A stretch of DNA of 64,000 bases from Pseudalkalibacillus hwajinpoensis (GCF_015234585.1 NZ_JADFCM010000009.1:62001-126000); one strand, 5' to 3'. Counted from the first letter of the stretch, positions 8,936 through 20,527 are shown. Notes: generated by a model not told the origin, from the letters alone. Translations and numbers: made by a program.

Positions 8936-9994
8936 ATGAATGAACAAAAACAAAAACAAAAAGAATTGAAAAAAAGTGTATCAACTTTCGCCAAACCCGA
9001 CACGGTCGTAGGGGTACGACAGCTCTTGAACACCCTTCTTCCATTCTTATTGCTATGGTTTCTGGCTTATCAGAGCTTAAGCGTGTCTGCCTGGTTAGCC
9101 GTTCCACTTGCGATGATCGCAGGAGGATTTGTCGTTCGAATCTTTATTATTTTTCACGATTGCACACACGGCTCTTTCTTCAAGAGTCAAAAAGCAAACC
9201 GGATAGTTGGTACGATCTCTGGGATCATTACTCTCTTCCCGTTTGAAAAATGGAAACGCGAGCATAATATTCATCACGCAACAAGTGGAAACTTAGATAA
9301 GCGTGGAACAGGCGATATCTGGGTGATGACAGTTGAAGAGTATGCTGCAGCTACATTCTGGGGTAGGCTCGCTTATCGTCTCTACCGTAACCCGATTGTG
9401 ATGTTCGGGCTTGGTCCGATCTACCTTTTCCTTATCGCTAACCGTTTTAATCGCAAAGACGCGAAACGTAAAGAGCGTATGAGCACATACATTACCAACG
9501 CATCAATCGTTGCGATCTATTCCCTATTGATCCTGGCTATTGGATGGGAAGCGTTTCTAATCATTCAACTTCCAATTCTTTATGTTGCTGGGTCACTTGG
9601 AATCTGGTTGTTCTATGTTCAGCACCAATTCGAAGACTCTTATTATGAAGATGAAACAGAGTGGGACTTTGTAAAAGCAGCCGTGGATGGCAGTTCTTAC
9701 TATAAACTTCCTAAACTTCTTCAGTGGGTATCCGGAAGCATCGGGTATCATCACGTGCATCACTTAAGTCCAAGAGTGCCAAACTATCATCTTGAAAAGG
9801 CGCATGAATCAACGCCTCCATTGCATAAGGCGACGACGATTACGTTATTATCAAGCCTTGAATCCATTCGATTCCGTCTATATGATACAAAGAATAAAAC
9901 GTTCGTTACATTTAAAGAAGTAAAACCACTTCTTAAAAACCCTGCAAAGCTTGCGATGATGACTACGAAAAGACCAAGCTTCCAGGAAAAATAA
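8936..9994 (+). CDS. des: Acyl-lipid fatty acid desaturase
   Basis: A membrane di-iron desaturase that introduces double bonds into phospholipid acyl chains to keep membranes fluid in the cold. The three histidine boxes are visible: HDCTHGSFF (about residue 76), EHNIHH (about 109) and HHVHH (about 270). Hydrophobic helix pairs lie before the first and after the second box. The length of 352 aa matches B. subtilis Des. An AAAGGGG ribosome site precedes ATG. The following genes encode a DesK-like kinase and a DesR-like regulator, supporting the thermosensor module. Confidence 0.93.
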   Translation: MNEQKQKQKELKKSVSTFAKPDTVVGVRQLLNTLLPFLLLWFLAYQSLSVSAWLAVPLAMIAGGFVVRIFIIFHDCTHGSFFKSQKANRIVGTISGIITLFPFEKWKREHNIHHATSGNLDKRGTGDIWVMTVEEYAAATFWGRLAYRLYRNPIVMFGLGPIYLFLIANRFNRKDAKRKERMSTYITNASIVAIYSLLILAIGWEAFLIIQLPILYVAGSLGIWLFYVQHQFEDSYYEDETEWDFVKAAVDGSSYYKLPKLLQWVSGSIGYHHVHHLSPRVPNYHLEKAHESTPPLHKATTITLLSSLESIRFRLYDTKNKTFVTFKEVKPLLKNPAKLAMMTTKRPSFQEK

Positions 9995-10002
9995 CATTAC
10001 TG

Positions 10003-10034
10003 AAAAACCCATTCAGCCTGGATGGGTTTTTCAA
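10003..10034 (+). terminator. Rho-independent terminator after des
   Basis: AAAAACCCAT-N9-ATGGGTTTTT stem with a T-run. It lies between des and desK and could give partial termination. Confidence 0.8.
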
Positions 10035-10126
10035 TATCTTTAAAGAGATTATACTAATGGTAGATAAGTGACAGGCGAATACTGATGGTATATCCTGTAA
10101 TTATAGCACCTCGAAAGGAGATCCCT

Positions 10127-11263
10127 ATGCAAAGCTGGTATCATATCATTCCTAAGAACACTGGGATCAGTTCTTACGTTTGGATTATTTTTTGTTTCCT
10201 ACCCTTCTTTTTTATATTCCGATCTTCATCGGTTATAGAAATAACAATTGGTATCTTCGTCATTCTTTTATTTTTCTTATCCTATCGATTATCTTTCATA
10301 TCAAATAGTAAATTAGTCTATTTATGGGTCAGCATTGAAATGGCCATAAGTATTGTGATGACGATCTTATTCGGTTATGTCTACTTCGCTCTGTTTTTAG
10401 CGTTTTTCATTGGTAGCATCGAAAATAAAGCAGGTTTTCTAACACTCTATATTGTTCATCTCACAACGACGATAGCTGCAACAGTCATTATATTCTTCAC
10501 TCACGATGATACATTACTACCACAGCTCCCATTTATTTTCATCTGTGTGCTTGGAGTGGCTCTGCTTCCTTTTACCATTCGCTATCGAAACAAACAGCAC
10601 CGCTTGGAGCAACAACTCCAAAACGCGAATGAGAAAATTTCGCAGCTGATGGTGATTGAAGAAAGAGAACGGATTGCGAGAGATTTACATGATACACTCG
10701 GGCAAAAACTATCGATGATCGGACTTAAAAGTGATTTAGCTAGAAAGCTAATTCCTGTTAAGCCTGATGCTGCTATTAATGAAATTCATGATATTCGACA
10801 AACAGCCAGAACCGCTCTAAAAGAAGTACGTGAAATGGTATCGAATATGCGTGGAGCCAGAGTTGAAGACGAGCTTTTACGCGTACAACAAATTTTACAG
10901 GCCGCAGAGATGGAATTTCATTTTGAAGGTAATCAACAACTTGAGAATACACCGTTACTCGTAGAAAATGTCTTAAGCATGTGTCTCAAAGAAGCTGTGA
11001 CGAATATCGTCAAGCACAGTAACGCTTCATGGTGCAGAGTTCTGATTGAACAATCTCCAACAGATGTCCTCATTCAAGTCGAAGATAACGGTGATGGCAT
11101 CCCAGAAGGAACAACTTCATTCAAAGGACACGGACTACAGGGAATGAGGGAGCGACTAGAATTCGTAAACGGCTCTCTTGATATTAATTCTTCAACAGGA
11201 ACAACTTTAAATATTCGTGTACCAAATGTGATTCAACAAAAAGAACAGGAGGGATCGGTGTGA
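10127..11263 (+). CDS. desK: DesK-type membrane sensor histidine kinase
   Basis: A 378-aa sensor kinase of the HisKA_3 (NarL-pair) class. The N-terminal 150 residues form about five hydrophobic helices, as in the DesK thermosensor. A short coiled linker (LEQQLQNANEKISQLM) leads to the phospho-acceptor box EERERIARDLHDTLGQKLS, whose histidine is in DLHD. The HATPase domain has N, G1 and G2 boxes (EAVTNIVKHSNA, EDNGDGIPEG, GHGLQGMRER). ATG 10127 follows AAAGGAG by 6 bases. It overlaps desR by 4 bp. Confidence 0.9.
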   Translation: MQSWYHIIPKNTGISSYVWIIFCFLPFFFIFRSSSVIEITIGIFVILLFFLSYRLSFISNSKLVYLWVSIEMAISIVMTILFGYVYFALFLAFFIGSIENKAGFLTLYIVHLTTTIAATVIIFFTHDDTLLPQLPFIFICVLGVALLPFTIRYRNKQHRLEQQLQNANEKISQLMVIEERERIARDLHDTLGQKLSMIGLKSDLARKLIPVKPDAAINEIHDIRQTARTALKEVREMVSNMRGARVEDELLRVQQILQAAEMEFHFEGNQQLENTPLLVENVLSMCLKEAVTNIVKHSNASWCRVLIEQSPTDVLIQVEDNGDGIPEGTTSFKGHGLQGMRERLEFVNGSLDINSSTGTTLNIRVPNVIQQKEQEGSV

Positions 11264-11859
11264 TACGCATCGTGCTTGCGGAGGATCAGCGTATGCTACT
11301 TGGGGCGCTTGGCTCCTTACTCGATCTAGAAGAAGGAATGGAAGTTGTCGGTCAGGCGACGAATGGTGAAGAAGCGATTTCTTTAGTAAAAGAATTACAG
11401 CCAGACATTTGTATTATGGACATTGAAATGCCACTTAAAAGCGGACTTGATGCAGCTGAAGAATTAAGCAGTCATTCATGTAAAATCATTATACTAACAA
11501 CCTTTGCTCGTGCTGGTTATTTCGAACGTGCTCGTAAAGCTGGCGTTAGTGGCTATCTTCTGAAGGATAGTCCGAGTGATGAGCTCGCAAGCTCGATTCG
11601 AAAGATCATTGAGGGTCAGAGGATTTTCTCGCCTGAGTTAGTGGATCTAGCTTTCGGTAATGAAAATCCGCTAACAGAACGTGAGAAGCAAGTCATTCAG
11701 TTAATGGCTGATGGTAAAAACACAAAAGACATTTCAAGTGAACTTTACATTACCCCTGGAACGGTTCGTAATTATATTTCTGTCATTCTGGATAAATTAG
11801 AAGTAACAAATCGAATTGAAGCGATATCGCGATTTAAGGAAAAGGGCTGGTTCAAGTAA
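11260..11859 (+). CDS. desR: DesR-type response regulator
   Basis: A 199-aa NarL/LuxR-type response regulator. The receiver domain carries acidic AEDQR, the phospho-acceptor aspartate in ICIMDIEMP, a TT in ILTTFARAG and lysine in LLKDSP. The C-terminal HTH reads LTEREKQVIQLMADGKNTKDISSEL. It starts at a GTG that overlaps the desK stop by 4 bases, indicating translational coupling. In B. subtilis, DesR activates des on a temperature drop; the same role is inferred. Confidence 0.92.
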   Translation: MIRIVLAEDQRMLLGALGSLLDLEEGMEVVGQATNGEEAISLVKELQPDICIMDIEMPLKSGLDAAEELSSHSCKIIILTTFARAGYFERARKAGVSGYLLKDSPSDELASSIRKIIEGQRIFSPELVDLAFGNENPLTEREKQVIQLMADGKNTKDISSELYITPGTVRNYISVILDKLEVTNRIEAISRFKEKGWFK

Positions 11860-11879
11860 TGAACCGGTCCTTTTTTTAG
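11845..11879 (+). terminator. Rho-independent terminator of desKR
   Basis: GGTTCA agtaa TGAACC extended by GG/CC pairs, then T7. Its 5' arm overlaps the last desR codons. Confidence 0.85.
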
Positions 11880-12766
11880 AAATGTTTTTTTATGTTAGTT
11901 ACAAACTCTTTTCCTACTCGAGTTGCTTGTCCTTCTCGATGACGAACAAGGGCAAGATACACCCTTTCATACTCCCCTTCTTCGATCTCTACCATGACGA
12001 TATCACGTTCTCTTAGTTGCTGATTGCTAAAAGAATAATCAATCCCAAGAGTAACAGCCATCCCACGCTTTACTGCATTTTTTATCGCATCCGTATTGTT
12101 TGTAGTAAATAAGATATCAGGCGATCCATATTTTGATAGCGTTTCCGTGACGTATTGATCAATGTAATCATCATCATAAAGCACAAGCGTTTCATAAATA
12201 AGATCTTCTGGCTTAACTGTTCTTTTTTTAGCTAAAGGGGATTCCTTTCTCACACCTACTACCATTTTTCCGTCCCTTATTTTTTCAAAAGAAAGCATCT
12301 TGTGGTTTTGAATAAGTCGATCTGATATTAAAATGAGTCCTAGATCAAGATGTTGCTCATACACATCCTCCATTATTTTCACTGGCCCGTTTTCATATAT
12401 CTCAAGCTTCACATTTGGGTACGATCTTTTAAAAACAGACACTACCTCTACCAACAGATGAATTGGGCCTGGGATGGTAGCAATTTTTAATTCCCCACTC
12501 AGCGTATCTAATTGACGGTTTACTTCTTCCTTCAGTTCATCTACCTTAGTTAGTACTTCCCTTGCCTTCAATACAATCTTCTCCCCTTCTGAAGTTAGTA
12601 CCGCTCCCGCTCGATTACGAATGAATACTTTTAGTCCAATTTCATTCTCTACCTTACTAATCGACTGACTTATGGCTGATAAGCTCACATGCAGTTCATT
12701 CGCTGCCTTTGATAGTGATCCCGTGTTTGCGACTGTTACAATATACTCCATTTGCTCTACATTCAT
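11876..12766 (-). CDS. LysR-family transcriptional regulator
   Basis: A 296-aa LysR-type regulator. The N-terminal winged HTH reads MEYIVTVANTGSLSKAANELHVSLSAISQSISKVENEIG, followed by a linker helix and a periplasmic-binding-protein-like effector domain (IATIPGPIHLLVEVVSVF). ATG 12766 is chosen for the AAGGTGG site upstream; an in-frame ATG seven codons earlier overlaps it. It is divergent from a short-chain dehydrogenase whose promoter shares the 115-bp gap, so that gene is the probable target. The effector is unknown. Confidence 0.88.
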   Translation of the reverse strand: MNVEQMEYIVTVANTGSLSKAANELHVSLSAISQSISKVENEIGLKVFIRNRAGAVLTSEGEKIVLKAREVLTKVDELKEEVNRQLDTLSGELKIATIPGPIHLLVEVVSVFKRSYPNVKLEIYENGPVKIMEDVYEQHLDLGLILISDRLIQNHKMLSFEKIRDGKMVVGVRKESPLAKKRTVKPEDLIYETLVLYDDDYIDQYVTETLSKYGSPDILFTTNNTDAIKNAVKRGMAVTLGIDYSFSNQQLRERDIVMVEIEEGEYERVYLALVRHREGQATRVGKEFVTNIKKHF

Positions 12767-12881
12767 TTCCTCTACCACCTTAAGCATTGCTTAACTAAGT
12801 ATAACGATAACTAAATTTTTATTAAACCTCAGCAATGATAAACTGAAAATAAGAAATACGATTAGGGAAGAGGTATTATTT

Positions 12882-13631
12882 ATGACAGCAAAAAGAGTAG
12901 TAGTCATTACTGGTGGTGCAAGTGGAATTGGAAGACAAACATGTTTGAAGTTCGCTCGAAAAGGAGATCAAGTCGTTGTCGCGGATTTTGATGAAGCAAG
13001 AGGAACAGAAACTGTTGATTTAATCGAAGCAGAAGGTGGCGTTGCTCTCTTCGTTAAGACAGACGTTTCTCGTTATGAAGAAGTCGAAGCGCTTATTGAA
13101 AAAACCGTTGATCAGTTTGGAACTATTGACGTGATGTTCAACAACGCTGGAATTGGTCGTCCTACACCACTTCCAGAGTTTTCTTTAGAAGATTATCATA
13201 AAGTGATCGATATTAACCAGCACGGCGTCGCTTATGGAATCATGGCTACCGCTAAAAAGATGAAAGAATTGAATGTGAAAGGCGTCATCATCAATACAAC
13301 CTCAGTCTTTGGTGTTCTCGCCTCTCCTGCTACTTTCGCATATCATGCAACTAAAGGGGCCGTTAACATGATGACAAAATCAGCTGCTCTTGATTTGGCG
13401 CCATATGGCATTCGCGTTGTAGGTGTTGCTCCAGGTGTTGTCGATACGCCAATCGTCCAAGGATATCGTGATAAAGGGTTAATTGATGGAATGAAAGCAA
13501 AAGTAATCGGCAATAAACTAACAGATCCAGAGCAATTAGCTGATGCTGTTTATCTTCTTTCATTAAAAGAAGCAAGTGCGATTAACGGCAGTGTCGTAAT
13601 GGCTGATGAAGGGTATGCTTCATTTAAATAG
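12882..13631 (+). CDS. Short-chain dehydrogenase/reductase
   Basis: A 249-aa classical SDR. It has the cofactor motif TGGASGIG, the NNAG structural motif, and the catalytic Ser-Tyr-Lys set in TTSVFG and YHATKGAV. DFDEARG after beta-2 carries an acidic residue, which suggests NAD rather than NADP. It is divergent from a LysR regulator and followed by a terminator. The substrate cannot be predicted. Confidence 0.88.
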   Translation: MTAKRVVVITGGASGIGRQTCLKFARKGDQVVVADFDEARGTETVDLIEAEGGVALFVKTDVSRYEEVEALIEKTVDQFGTIDVMFNNAGIGRPTPLPEFSLEDYHKVIDINQHGVAYGIMATAKKMKELNVKGVIINTTSVFGVLASPATFAYHATKGAVNMMTKSAALDLAPYGIRVVGVAPGVVDTPIVQGYRDKGLIDGMKAKVIGNKLTDPEQLADAVYLLSLKEASAINGSVVMADEGYASFK

Positions 13632-13640
13632 CGCTATTTA

Positions 13641-13684
13641 AAGCCTGCTTAAGAAAAGCAGAGTTTTTCTTAAGCGGGCTTTCT
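13641..13684 (+). terminator. Rho-independent terminator after the SDR gene
   Basis: GCCTGCTTAAGAAAA paired with TTTTTCTTAAGCGGGC, ending in TTTCT. Confidence 0.85.
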
Positions 13685-13782
13685 AACGATTTACCTAACT
13701 TTTTTAAAACTAGTCCAACACCTAATCACTATCTCCTTCTCCTTCATACACTAAAGAAGATCCTATGAAAGGAGATGATTTC

Positions 13783-13950
13783 ATGAGTTATGGTTACGGA
13801 TGTGGAAACCAGGTTGGCGGCGCTGGATACGGCGGTTGCGGAAACCAGGTTGGTGGTGCTCGTTACGGGAATGGCTTTGCGCTAATCGTTGTTTTGTTCA
13901 TTCTTCTTATCATCGTTGGCGCTGCGTTTGTTAACGGAAAAGATTGCTAA
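13783..13950 (+). CDS. YjcZ-family sporulation-type small protein
   Basis: A 55-aa protein with two glycine-rich repeats ([12 protein letters not shown] and [12 protein letters not shown]) and a C-terminal hydrophobic helix [19 protein letters not shown]. This is the layout of the YjcZ/YczN small spore-associated membrane proteins. ATG 13783 follows AAAGGAGATGATTTC; an earlier in-frame ATG overlaps the ribosome site. It is a single gene closed by a terminator. Confidence 0.85.
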   Translation: MSYGYGCGNQVGGAGYGGCGNQVGGARYGNGFALIVVLFILLIIVGAAFVNGKDC

Positions 13951-13957
13951 TACTTCA

Positions 13958-13993
13958 TCAAAACCATCGGGGAGACTCCCTGATGGTTTTTTT
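13958..13993 (+). terminator. Rho-independent terminator
   Basis: AAACCATC-GGGAG-A-CTCCC-GATGGTTT stem followed by T6, after the YjcZ-like gene. Confidence 0.88.
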
Positions 13994-14018
13994 CTCTCTT
14001 CCTTTAATAAAAAGAGTC

Positions 14019-14056
14019 AAACAAAGCCCCTTGCGTGTGAACAAGGGGCTTTGTTT
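14019..14056 (-). terminator. Terminator for the NAD(P)-binding protein gene
   Basis: A 14-bp stem AACAAAGCCCCTTG / CAAGGGGCTTTGTT with an 8-base loop. On the minus strand it lies 33 bases after the stop at 14089. Confidence 0.75.
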
Positions 14057-14088
14057 CATACAACTTCTATTCAAAGATTACATTTCAC

Positions 14089-14739
14089 TTAAAGTGAATT
14101 GATGCTTTCTTTAATTAGCTGATTTCCCGTCACGACTTGAAATTCCTTACCAATCGTCGCATCATTTTCGAGTGTCGCTACGATAACACTCGCAACATCT
14201 TCACGAGGAATTTCATTTCTTTCTACTCTAGTAGCGGCATTGACCTTACCGATTCCCTGATCATTCGTTAGGGCACCCGGGTGGATGATCGTATAGTCTA
14301 AATCCGTTGCTCGCAACCATTCATCTGCATAGTGCTTCGCTGCTACATAAGGTGAAAATGAAGATGGGGCAGACTGAATCGCTTCTCGCGTTGTATCATA
14401 AGAACTGATCATCACAAAACGTTTTACCCCAGCTTCTTTCGCTGCTTCAATTGTTTTTACAGCTCCATCTAGATCAACTAACATCGTTTTATCAGCACCA
14501 GTATTTGGACCAGAACCTGCCGTAAAGACGATCGCATCGACACCTTCAGCCGCTTTCGCAATAGCGTTAACGTCTTCTTCTAAATCAACTACAGCGGTTT
14601 CTGCCCCTAAATCTTTAAAGTAAGAGGCCTGCTCTTCTTTACGAATCATCACTTTCGCTTCTAGATCATCATGCTCTTTAATAATGGAAGTTATATGCTT
14701 CCCAATCTGACCGTTTGCTCCAACAATAAGTACTTTCAT
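14089..14739 (-). CDS. NAD(P)-binding SDR-like protein (YhfK/NmrA type)
   Basis: A 216-aa atypical SDR with a Rossmann motif VGANGQIGKHI at the N-terminus, FTAGSGPNTGADKT in place of NNAG, SSYDTT, and YVAAKHYADEWLRATDLDYTIIHPGAL with the YxxxK pair. This matches the YhfK/YwnB group of predicted NAD(P)H-dependent oxidoreductases or epimerases. ATG 14739 follows AAAGGGTG. It is alone on its transcript. Substrate unknown. Confidence 0.85.
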   Translation of the reverse strand: MKVLIVGANGQIGKHITSIIKEHDDLEAKVMIRKEEQASYFKDLGAETAVVDLEEDVNAIAKAAEGVDAIVFTAGSGPNTGADKTMLVDLDGAVKTIEAAKEAGVKRFVMISSYDTTREAIQSAPSSFSPYVAAKHYADEWLRATDLDYTIIHPGALTNDQGIGKVNAATRVERNEIPREDVASVIVATLENDATIGKEFQVVTGNQLIKESINSL

Positions 14740-14848
14740 TCTAGACACCCTTTCTACGTATAGTAACCTATTAAACAAAACTGCTAATGTTATCTACTTA
14801 CGTCATATACCCTTTATGAAGTGTCATAAAGCATGAGAATATGCTTTT

Positions 14849-16153
14849 TTATTTATTCGAGCGTTTCAAAATGCTCTTAAAGTGTGTGAACGTATCAAAG
14901 CTTGCCTGCCCATGATAAGCTCCCATACCACTATTCCCTACTCCGCCAAATGGAAGATAGTGAGATGTCATATGATTAATCGTATCGTTAATCGCCCCAC
15001 CACCAAATGAAATAGTGTTTAACACTTCATCTTGTACAGCTTCCTCATCAGAAAAAAGATATAAAGCAAGTGGTTTTGGACGATCTACAATAGCATTGAT
15101 CGCTTCTGATAATTCATCGTATACGATGACAGGTAGAATTGGTCCAAAGATTTCATCTTGCATCACAGGATCTTCCCAAGAAATATTGTCTAAGATTGTA
15201 GGCTCAATAAAGAGGCGAGATTTGTCTGACTTGCCTCCAATTACTAAATCACCATTATCCAAAAACTTTTGTAGACGATCAAAATGACGTTCACTCACGA
15301 CATGTGGAAAATCATGATTTTCTGAGACGTTCTCTCCATATGTGTTTGTAATCGTTTCTTGCATCTTAGCAATCAATTGATCTTTGACTTTACGGTTTAC
15401 AAGAAGATAATCTGGCGCTACACATGTTTGTCCCGCATTTGCGAATTTCCCGCGCGCAATACGTGCTGCAGCTTCGTCTAAGTTAGCATCCTCATGCACA
15501 ATCGCTGGACTTTTACCACCTAACTCAAGGGTAACAGGCGTTAAGTGCTTCGCCGCTGCCTCTGCTACAATTTTCCCGACTCCTGTACTACCAGTGAAGA
15601 AGATGTAATCAAACTTCTCTTTTAGAAGAGCCGTGCTCGTTTCCACTTCCCCTTCAACGACACGCAAATATTCTTTAGGGAAATTCTCATTAATCATCTT
15701 GGCTAAAAGACTAGAAGTGTGGGGTGTTAACTCAGAAGGCTTTAATACAGCGCAGTTCCCAGCCGCAATGGCTCCTGCTAATGGCGCAACGGCAAGTTGA
15801 ACCGGATAGTTCCATGGTGCTATCACAAGTGCTGATCCATAAGGTTCAGCAACAATAAAACTTGTGGCGCCTGCATGGGTTGATGGTGTCTCCACTTCTT
15901 TTGGAGCGGACCAAGAAGATAAATTCTCAATCATAAAGTTAATTTCGCCCAACACAAGTCCAATCTCTGCACGCTTTGTTTCTACTTCAGGTTTATTCAG
16001 ATCAGCTTTTAAAGCGGCAATAATATCCTGTTCATGCGACGTCATAAGCTCTTTTAATTTCGTTAATGTATCGATACGAAACGACACGTCTTTTGTTTTT
16101 CCACTTTGGAAAAATGACTGTTGCTTCGCTGTAAGTTCTTGATAGTTTTCCAA
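14849..16153 (-). CDS. Class 3-type aldehyde dehydrogenase
   Basis: A 434-aa NAD(P)-dependent aldehyde dehydrogenase of the fatty-aldehyde (ALDH3, YwdH) group. Visible motifs: PWNYPVQLAVAPLAGAIAAGNCAVLKPSE, FTGSTGVGK, the general-base glutamate in TLELGGKSP, the catalytic cysteine in FANAGQTCVAPD, and EIFGPILPV. The start is placed at TTG 16153, 8 bases after AAAGGAG; an ATG ten codons upstream has no ribosome site. Likely oxidises long-chain aldehydes; exact substrate unknown. Confidence 0.9.
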   Translation of the reverse strand: MENYQELTAKQQSFFQSGKTKDVSFRIDTLTKLKELMTSHEQDIIAALKADLNKPEVETKRAEIGLVLGEINFMIENLSSWSAPKEVETPSTHAGATSFIVAEPYGSALVIAPWNYPVQLAVAPLAGAIAAGNCAVLKPSELTPHTSSLLAKMINENFPKEYLRVVEGEVETSTALLKEKFDYIFFTGSTGVGKIVAEAAAKHLTPVTLELGGKSPAIVHEDANLDEAAARIARGKFANAGQTCVAPDYLLVNRKVKDQLIAKMQETITNTYGENVSENHDFPHVVSERHFDRLQKFLDNGDLVIGGKSDKSRLFIEPTILDNISWEDPVMQDEIFGPILPVIVYDELSEAINAIVDRPKPLALYLFSDEEAVQDEVLNTISFGGGAINDTINHMTSHYLPFGGVGNSGMGAYHGQASFDTFTHFKSILKRSNK

Positions 16154-16411
16154 TGTATATTCTCCTTTGATTCGTTTAAACATTTTAAAATATATAAATC
16201 AGCTTGCGAATAATCTTTAAGCTGAATGATGTGATCAAAGATACTCCTCAATAAGAAGATGGTCAATTGATTTGCTTCGAAACCCTTTTACTACAAATGA
16301 ACTACTAATCTGCAAATTCATTACTTTTTTCCATTTTACGAACCCTTCCCCCTTTTCACCTGAATTCTAGTAAAATGGTAAAGGAAACTAGTAAGGAGAT
16401 GAAAATCACAT

Positions 16412-17236
16412 ATGTCATATAAAATGATTGTATTAGATTTAGACGATACATTGCTCAATGCTGATCAAATGATTTCTGCTCGAAGTAAAGAGGCTCTTAT
16501 GCAAGCTCAGCAAGAAGGAAACAAAGTCGTGCTTGCGTCTGGACGCCCAACATTCGGAATGGTCCCATATGCCGAGGAGCTTCTTCTCGCAGACTATGGG
16601 AGTTATATTCTTTCTTTTAATGGCGGAAAGATTATTAACTGTCATTCCAAAAAAGATTTCTTCAGTCAGACATTATCTGTCGAGGCTGTTCAACGACTTT
16701 ATGAAATCAGTCTTCGAGAGAACGTCTATATTCACACGTACGTCGGGAATGAAATTATTACCGCCGAAGAAAATCCCTACACAACAATTGAGTCTGATCT
16801 AACAGGTCTACCTATCACTGTCGTCGATTCGTTTATTGATAGTGTCACAGAACCGGTTGTAAAAGTTCTGATGGTTGGTGAACCGGAGCACCTGAAGAAA
16901 GTGGAAACCAAACTTCAAGCCGAGTTAGGTGAAGAATTCAGCGTGATGCGTTCCAAGCCTTACTTTCTCGAGTTTACTGATAAAGGGATTACGAAAGGCA
17001 CGAGCATCGAGAAGCTTATTAACGAGCTCGATGTTAAACGAGAAGAAGTCATTGCAGTTGGTGACAGCTACAATGATCAAGAAATGATTGAATTTGCGGG
17101 CCTCGGTGTTGCAATGGGTAATGCTCCCGATGACATCAAAAAGATTTCCGACTATATTGCAGATACGAACGAGAATGATGGTGTCGCAAAAGTGGTTGAA
17201 AAGTTTCTTTTGAAGGGTCAGCTTATAACAAAATAA
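16412..17236 (+). CDS. Cof-type HAD phosphatase
   Basis: A 274-aa HAD-superfamily hydrolase of the Cof (IIB) class. It has motif I LDLDDTLLNAD, motif II serine/threonine in LASGRPTF, a central alpha/beta cap, motif III lysine in DKGITKGTS, and motif IV GDSYNDQEMIEFAGLGVAMGNA. Family members dephosphorylate sugar phosphates or flavins. AAGGAGATG precedes the start. The gene is monocistronic with a terminator. Physiological substrate unknown. Confidence 0.9.
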   Translation: MSYKMIVLDLDDTLLNADQMISARSKEALMQAQQEGNKVVLASGRPTFGMVPYAEELLLADYGSYILSFNGGKIINCHSKKDFFSQTLSVEAVQRLYEISLRENVYIHTYVGNEIITAEENPYTTIESDLTGLPITVVDSFIDSVTEPVVKVLMVGEPEHLKKVETKLQAELGEEFSVMRSKPYFLEFTDKGITKGTSIEKLINELDVKREEVIAVGDSYNDQEMIEFAGLGVAMGNAPDDIKKISDYIADTNENDGVAKVVEKFLLKGQLITK

Positions 17237-17241
17237 GTTAC

Positions 17242-17277
17242 TAAAAAGAGAGGCGGGGATTACCGCCTCTCTTTTCT
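17242..17277 (+). terminator. Rho-independent terminator after the HAD gene
   Basis: AAAAGAGAGGCGG ggatta CCGCCTCTCTTTT, a 13-bp stem with a T-run. Confidence 0.9.
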
Positions 17278-17473
17278 GTTATTTGATGTGCCATAAACTG
17301 TTTTTTGAAAGAGGTAAACTCGTAATGGAATCGAAAATATATAGTAAGTGGATAAATAAACCCGAAACAAGGGTGGCTCCTTCATTTTCATTAATTGTAA
17401 CCGCTTTATAATACGTGGTATTAAAATTATTTTGTGAAAATTAGTGCATAACTCTTCCAAAATGATTATTAAT

Positions 17474-17488
17474 TTATTATAATTATAA
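17474..17488 (+). promoter_or_regulatory. PerR box upstream of katG
   Basis: TTATTATAATTATAA agrees with the Bacillus PerR consensus TTATAATnATTATAA at 13 of 14 defined positions. It lies 51 bases before the katG ATG. Peroxide-induced derepression is the expected effect. Confidence 0.75.
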
Positions 17489-17535
17489 TCTAATAGAGGT
17501 TATAATTAATTTTCTTAAATTCGGAAGGAGATTGA

Positions 17536-19776
<2,241 letters not shown>

Positions 19777-19784
19777 TAAATCAT

Positions 19785-19834
19785 AAAAGCACCATCTCAA
19801 ACGCTTAGAAGTGTTTGAGATGGTGCTTTTTTCG
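19785..19834 (+). terminator. Rho-independent terminator after katG
   Basis: AAAGCACCATCTCAAAC paired with GTTTGAGATGGTGCTTT, followed by T6. Confidence 0.92.
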
Positions 19835-19875
19835 GTCATCTTTCAATTCCTGATGTTTTCACTCGTAAATCTAAC

Positions 19876-20187
19876 TTATTTTTCTAATGGCAAACGAGAA
19901 CTGAGAATCTCACTTTTGCTTTTTAACATATATGCATTTCTTTTACTAGAGTAGTCAATGATCATATCTTCTTTGAAAAAGGATTCGTGCTTAACTCCTA
20001 AAACCACAGGCTTATAATTAGTCTCTACCAACTTCTCACCTGTCTGTGTTTCCTTGGAAGACAAAACTTTAAATGTGATCCAATCCGCACCAATACTACA
20101 TCCACCTAAACTAGGATTAAGCTGAAAAGCTACGTAATCCTCTGTATTTAACTGTTCAATTGCAGCGTCCGTAAACGTAATAGTCAA
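19876..20187 (-). CDS. HesB/IscA-like Fe-S biosynthesis-family protein
   Basis: A 103-aa protein with the HesB-like pattern of the YqkB/YneR group: ITFTDAAIEQL, a central LNPSLGGCSIGADWITF, and a C-terminal MIIDYSSKRNAYMLKSKSEIL. It lacks the CxC C-terminal pair of canonical A-type scaffolds, so a direct Fe-S carrier role is doubtful. The start is TTG 20187, 8 bases after AAGGAG; an ATG 12 codons upstream has no ribosome site. Last chromosomal gene before the mobile element. Confidence 0.75.
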   Translation of the reverse strand: MTITFTDAAIEQLNTEDYVAFQLNPSLGGCSIGADWITFKVLSSKETQTGEKLVETNYKPVVLGVKHESFFKEDMIIDYSSKRNAYMLKSKSEILSSRLPLEK

Positions 20188-20361
20188 GATCCTCACTCCT
20201 TCAAGAATACAATAATGCTTCACGCCTAAACCATATCACACCACTATATGCGATTCAATTTAATTGCACTCTATTCGATTGCACAAAATACATTCTCAAC
20301 AGTCATTACAATTATAAAGACGTATCTTCCTATAAATCGACCTCTTTATTGCAACTAATTA

Positions 20362-20400
20362 AAACCCCACCTTAACTCTGGAGTTAAGGTGGGGTTTAGT
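20362..20400 (-). terminator. Original rlmCD terminator, now stranded beyond the element
   Basis: A 17-bp stem, AAACCCCACCTTAACTC paired with GAGTTAAGGTGGGGTTT. It lies just after the displaced rlmCD stop codon on the minus strand and is followed by TTTT. It now has no complete gene in front of it. Confidence 0.85.
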
Positions 20401-20408
20401 GAAGTTTA

Positions 20409-20444
20409 TTATAGCTCCAGTACGGCTACGCACTCGACGTGCGT
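20409..20444 (-). pseudogene. Displaced 3' end of rlmCD (attachment-site remnant)
   Basis: Read on the minus strand, these bases encode THVECVAVLEL and a stop. The intact rlmCD at 34377 ends [14 protein letters not shown] after PHT. The shared THVEC and the in-frame stop followed by a terminator show that this is the original gene tail, cut off by insertion of the element. It is preceded on the minus strand by element DNA without a start, so it is not expressed as a protein. Confidence 0.85.
20437..20444. other. Left attachment-site core
   Basis: ACGTGCGT, identical to the core at 34414-34421. DNA to its left encodes the displaced rlmCD tail; DNA to its right belongs to the element. The exact crossover within the 8 bp is not resolved. 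Confidence 0.8.
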
Positions 20445-20527
20445 GGAGTACTGAAGGTAGATAAGAGAATAATAATTAGATGATGTAGTTTTGTTCACCT
20501 TAAAAAAATATAATTTCGTTTTCTAAT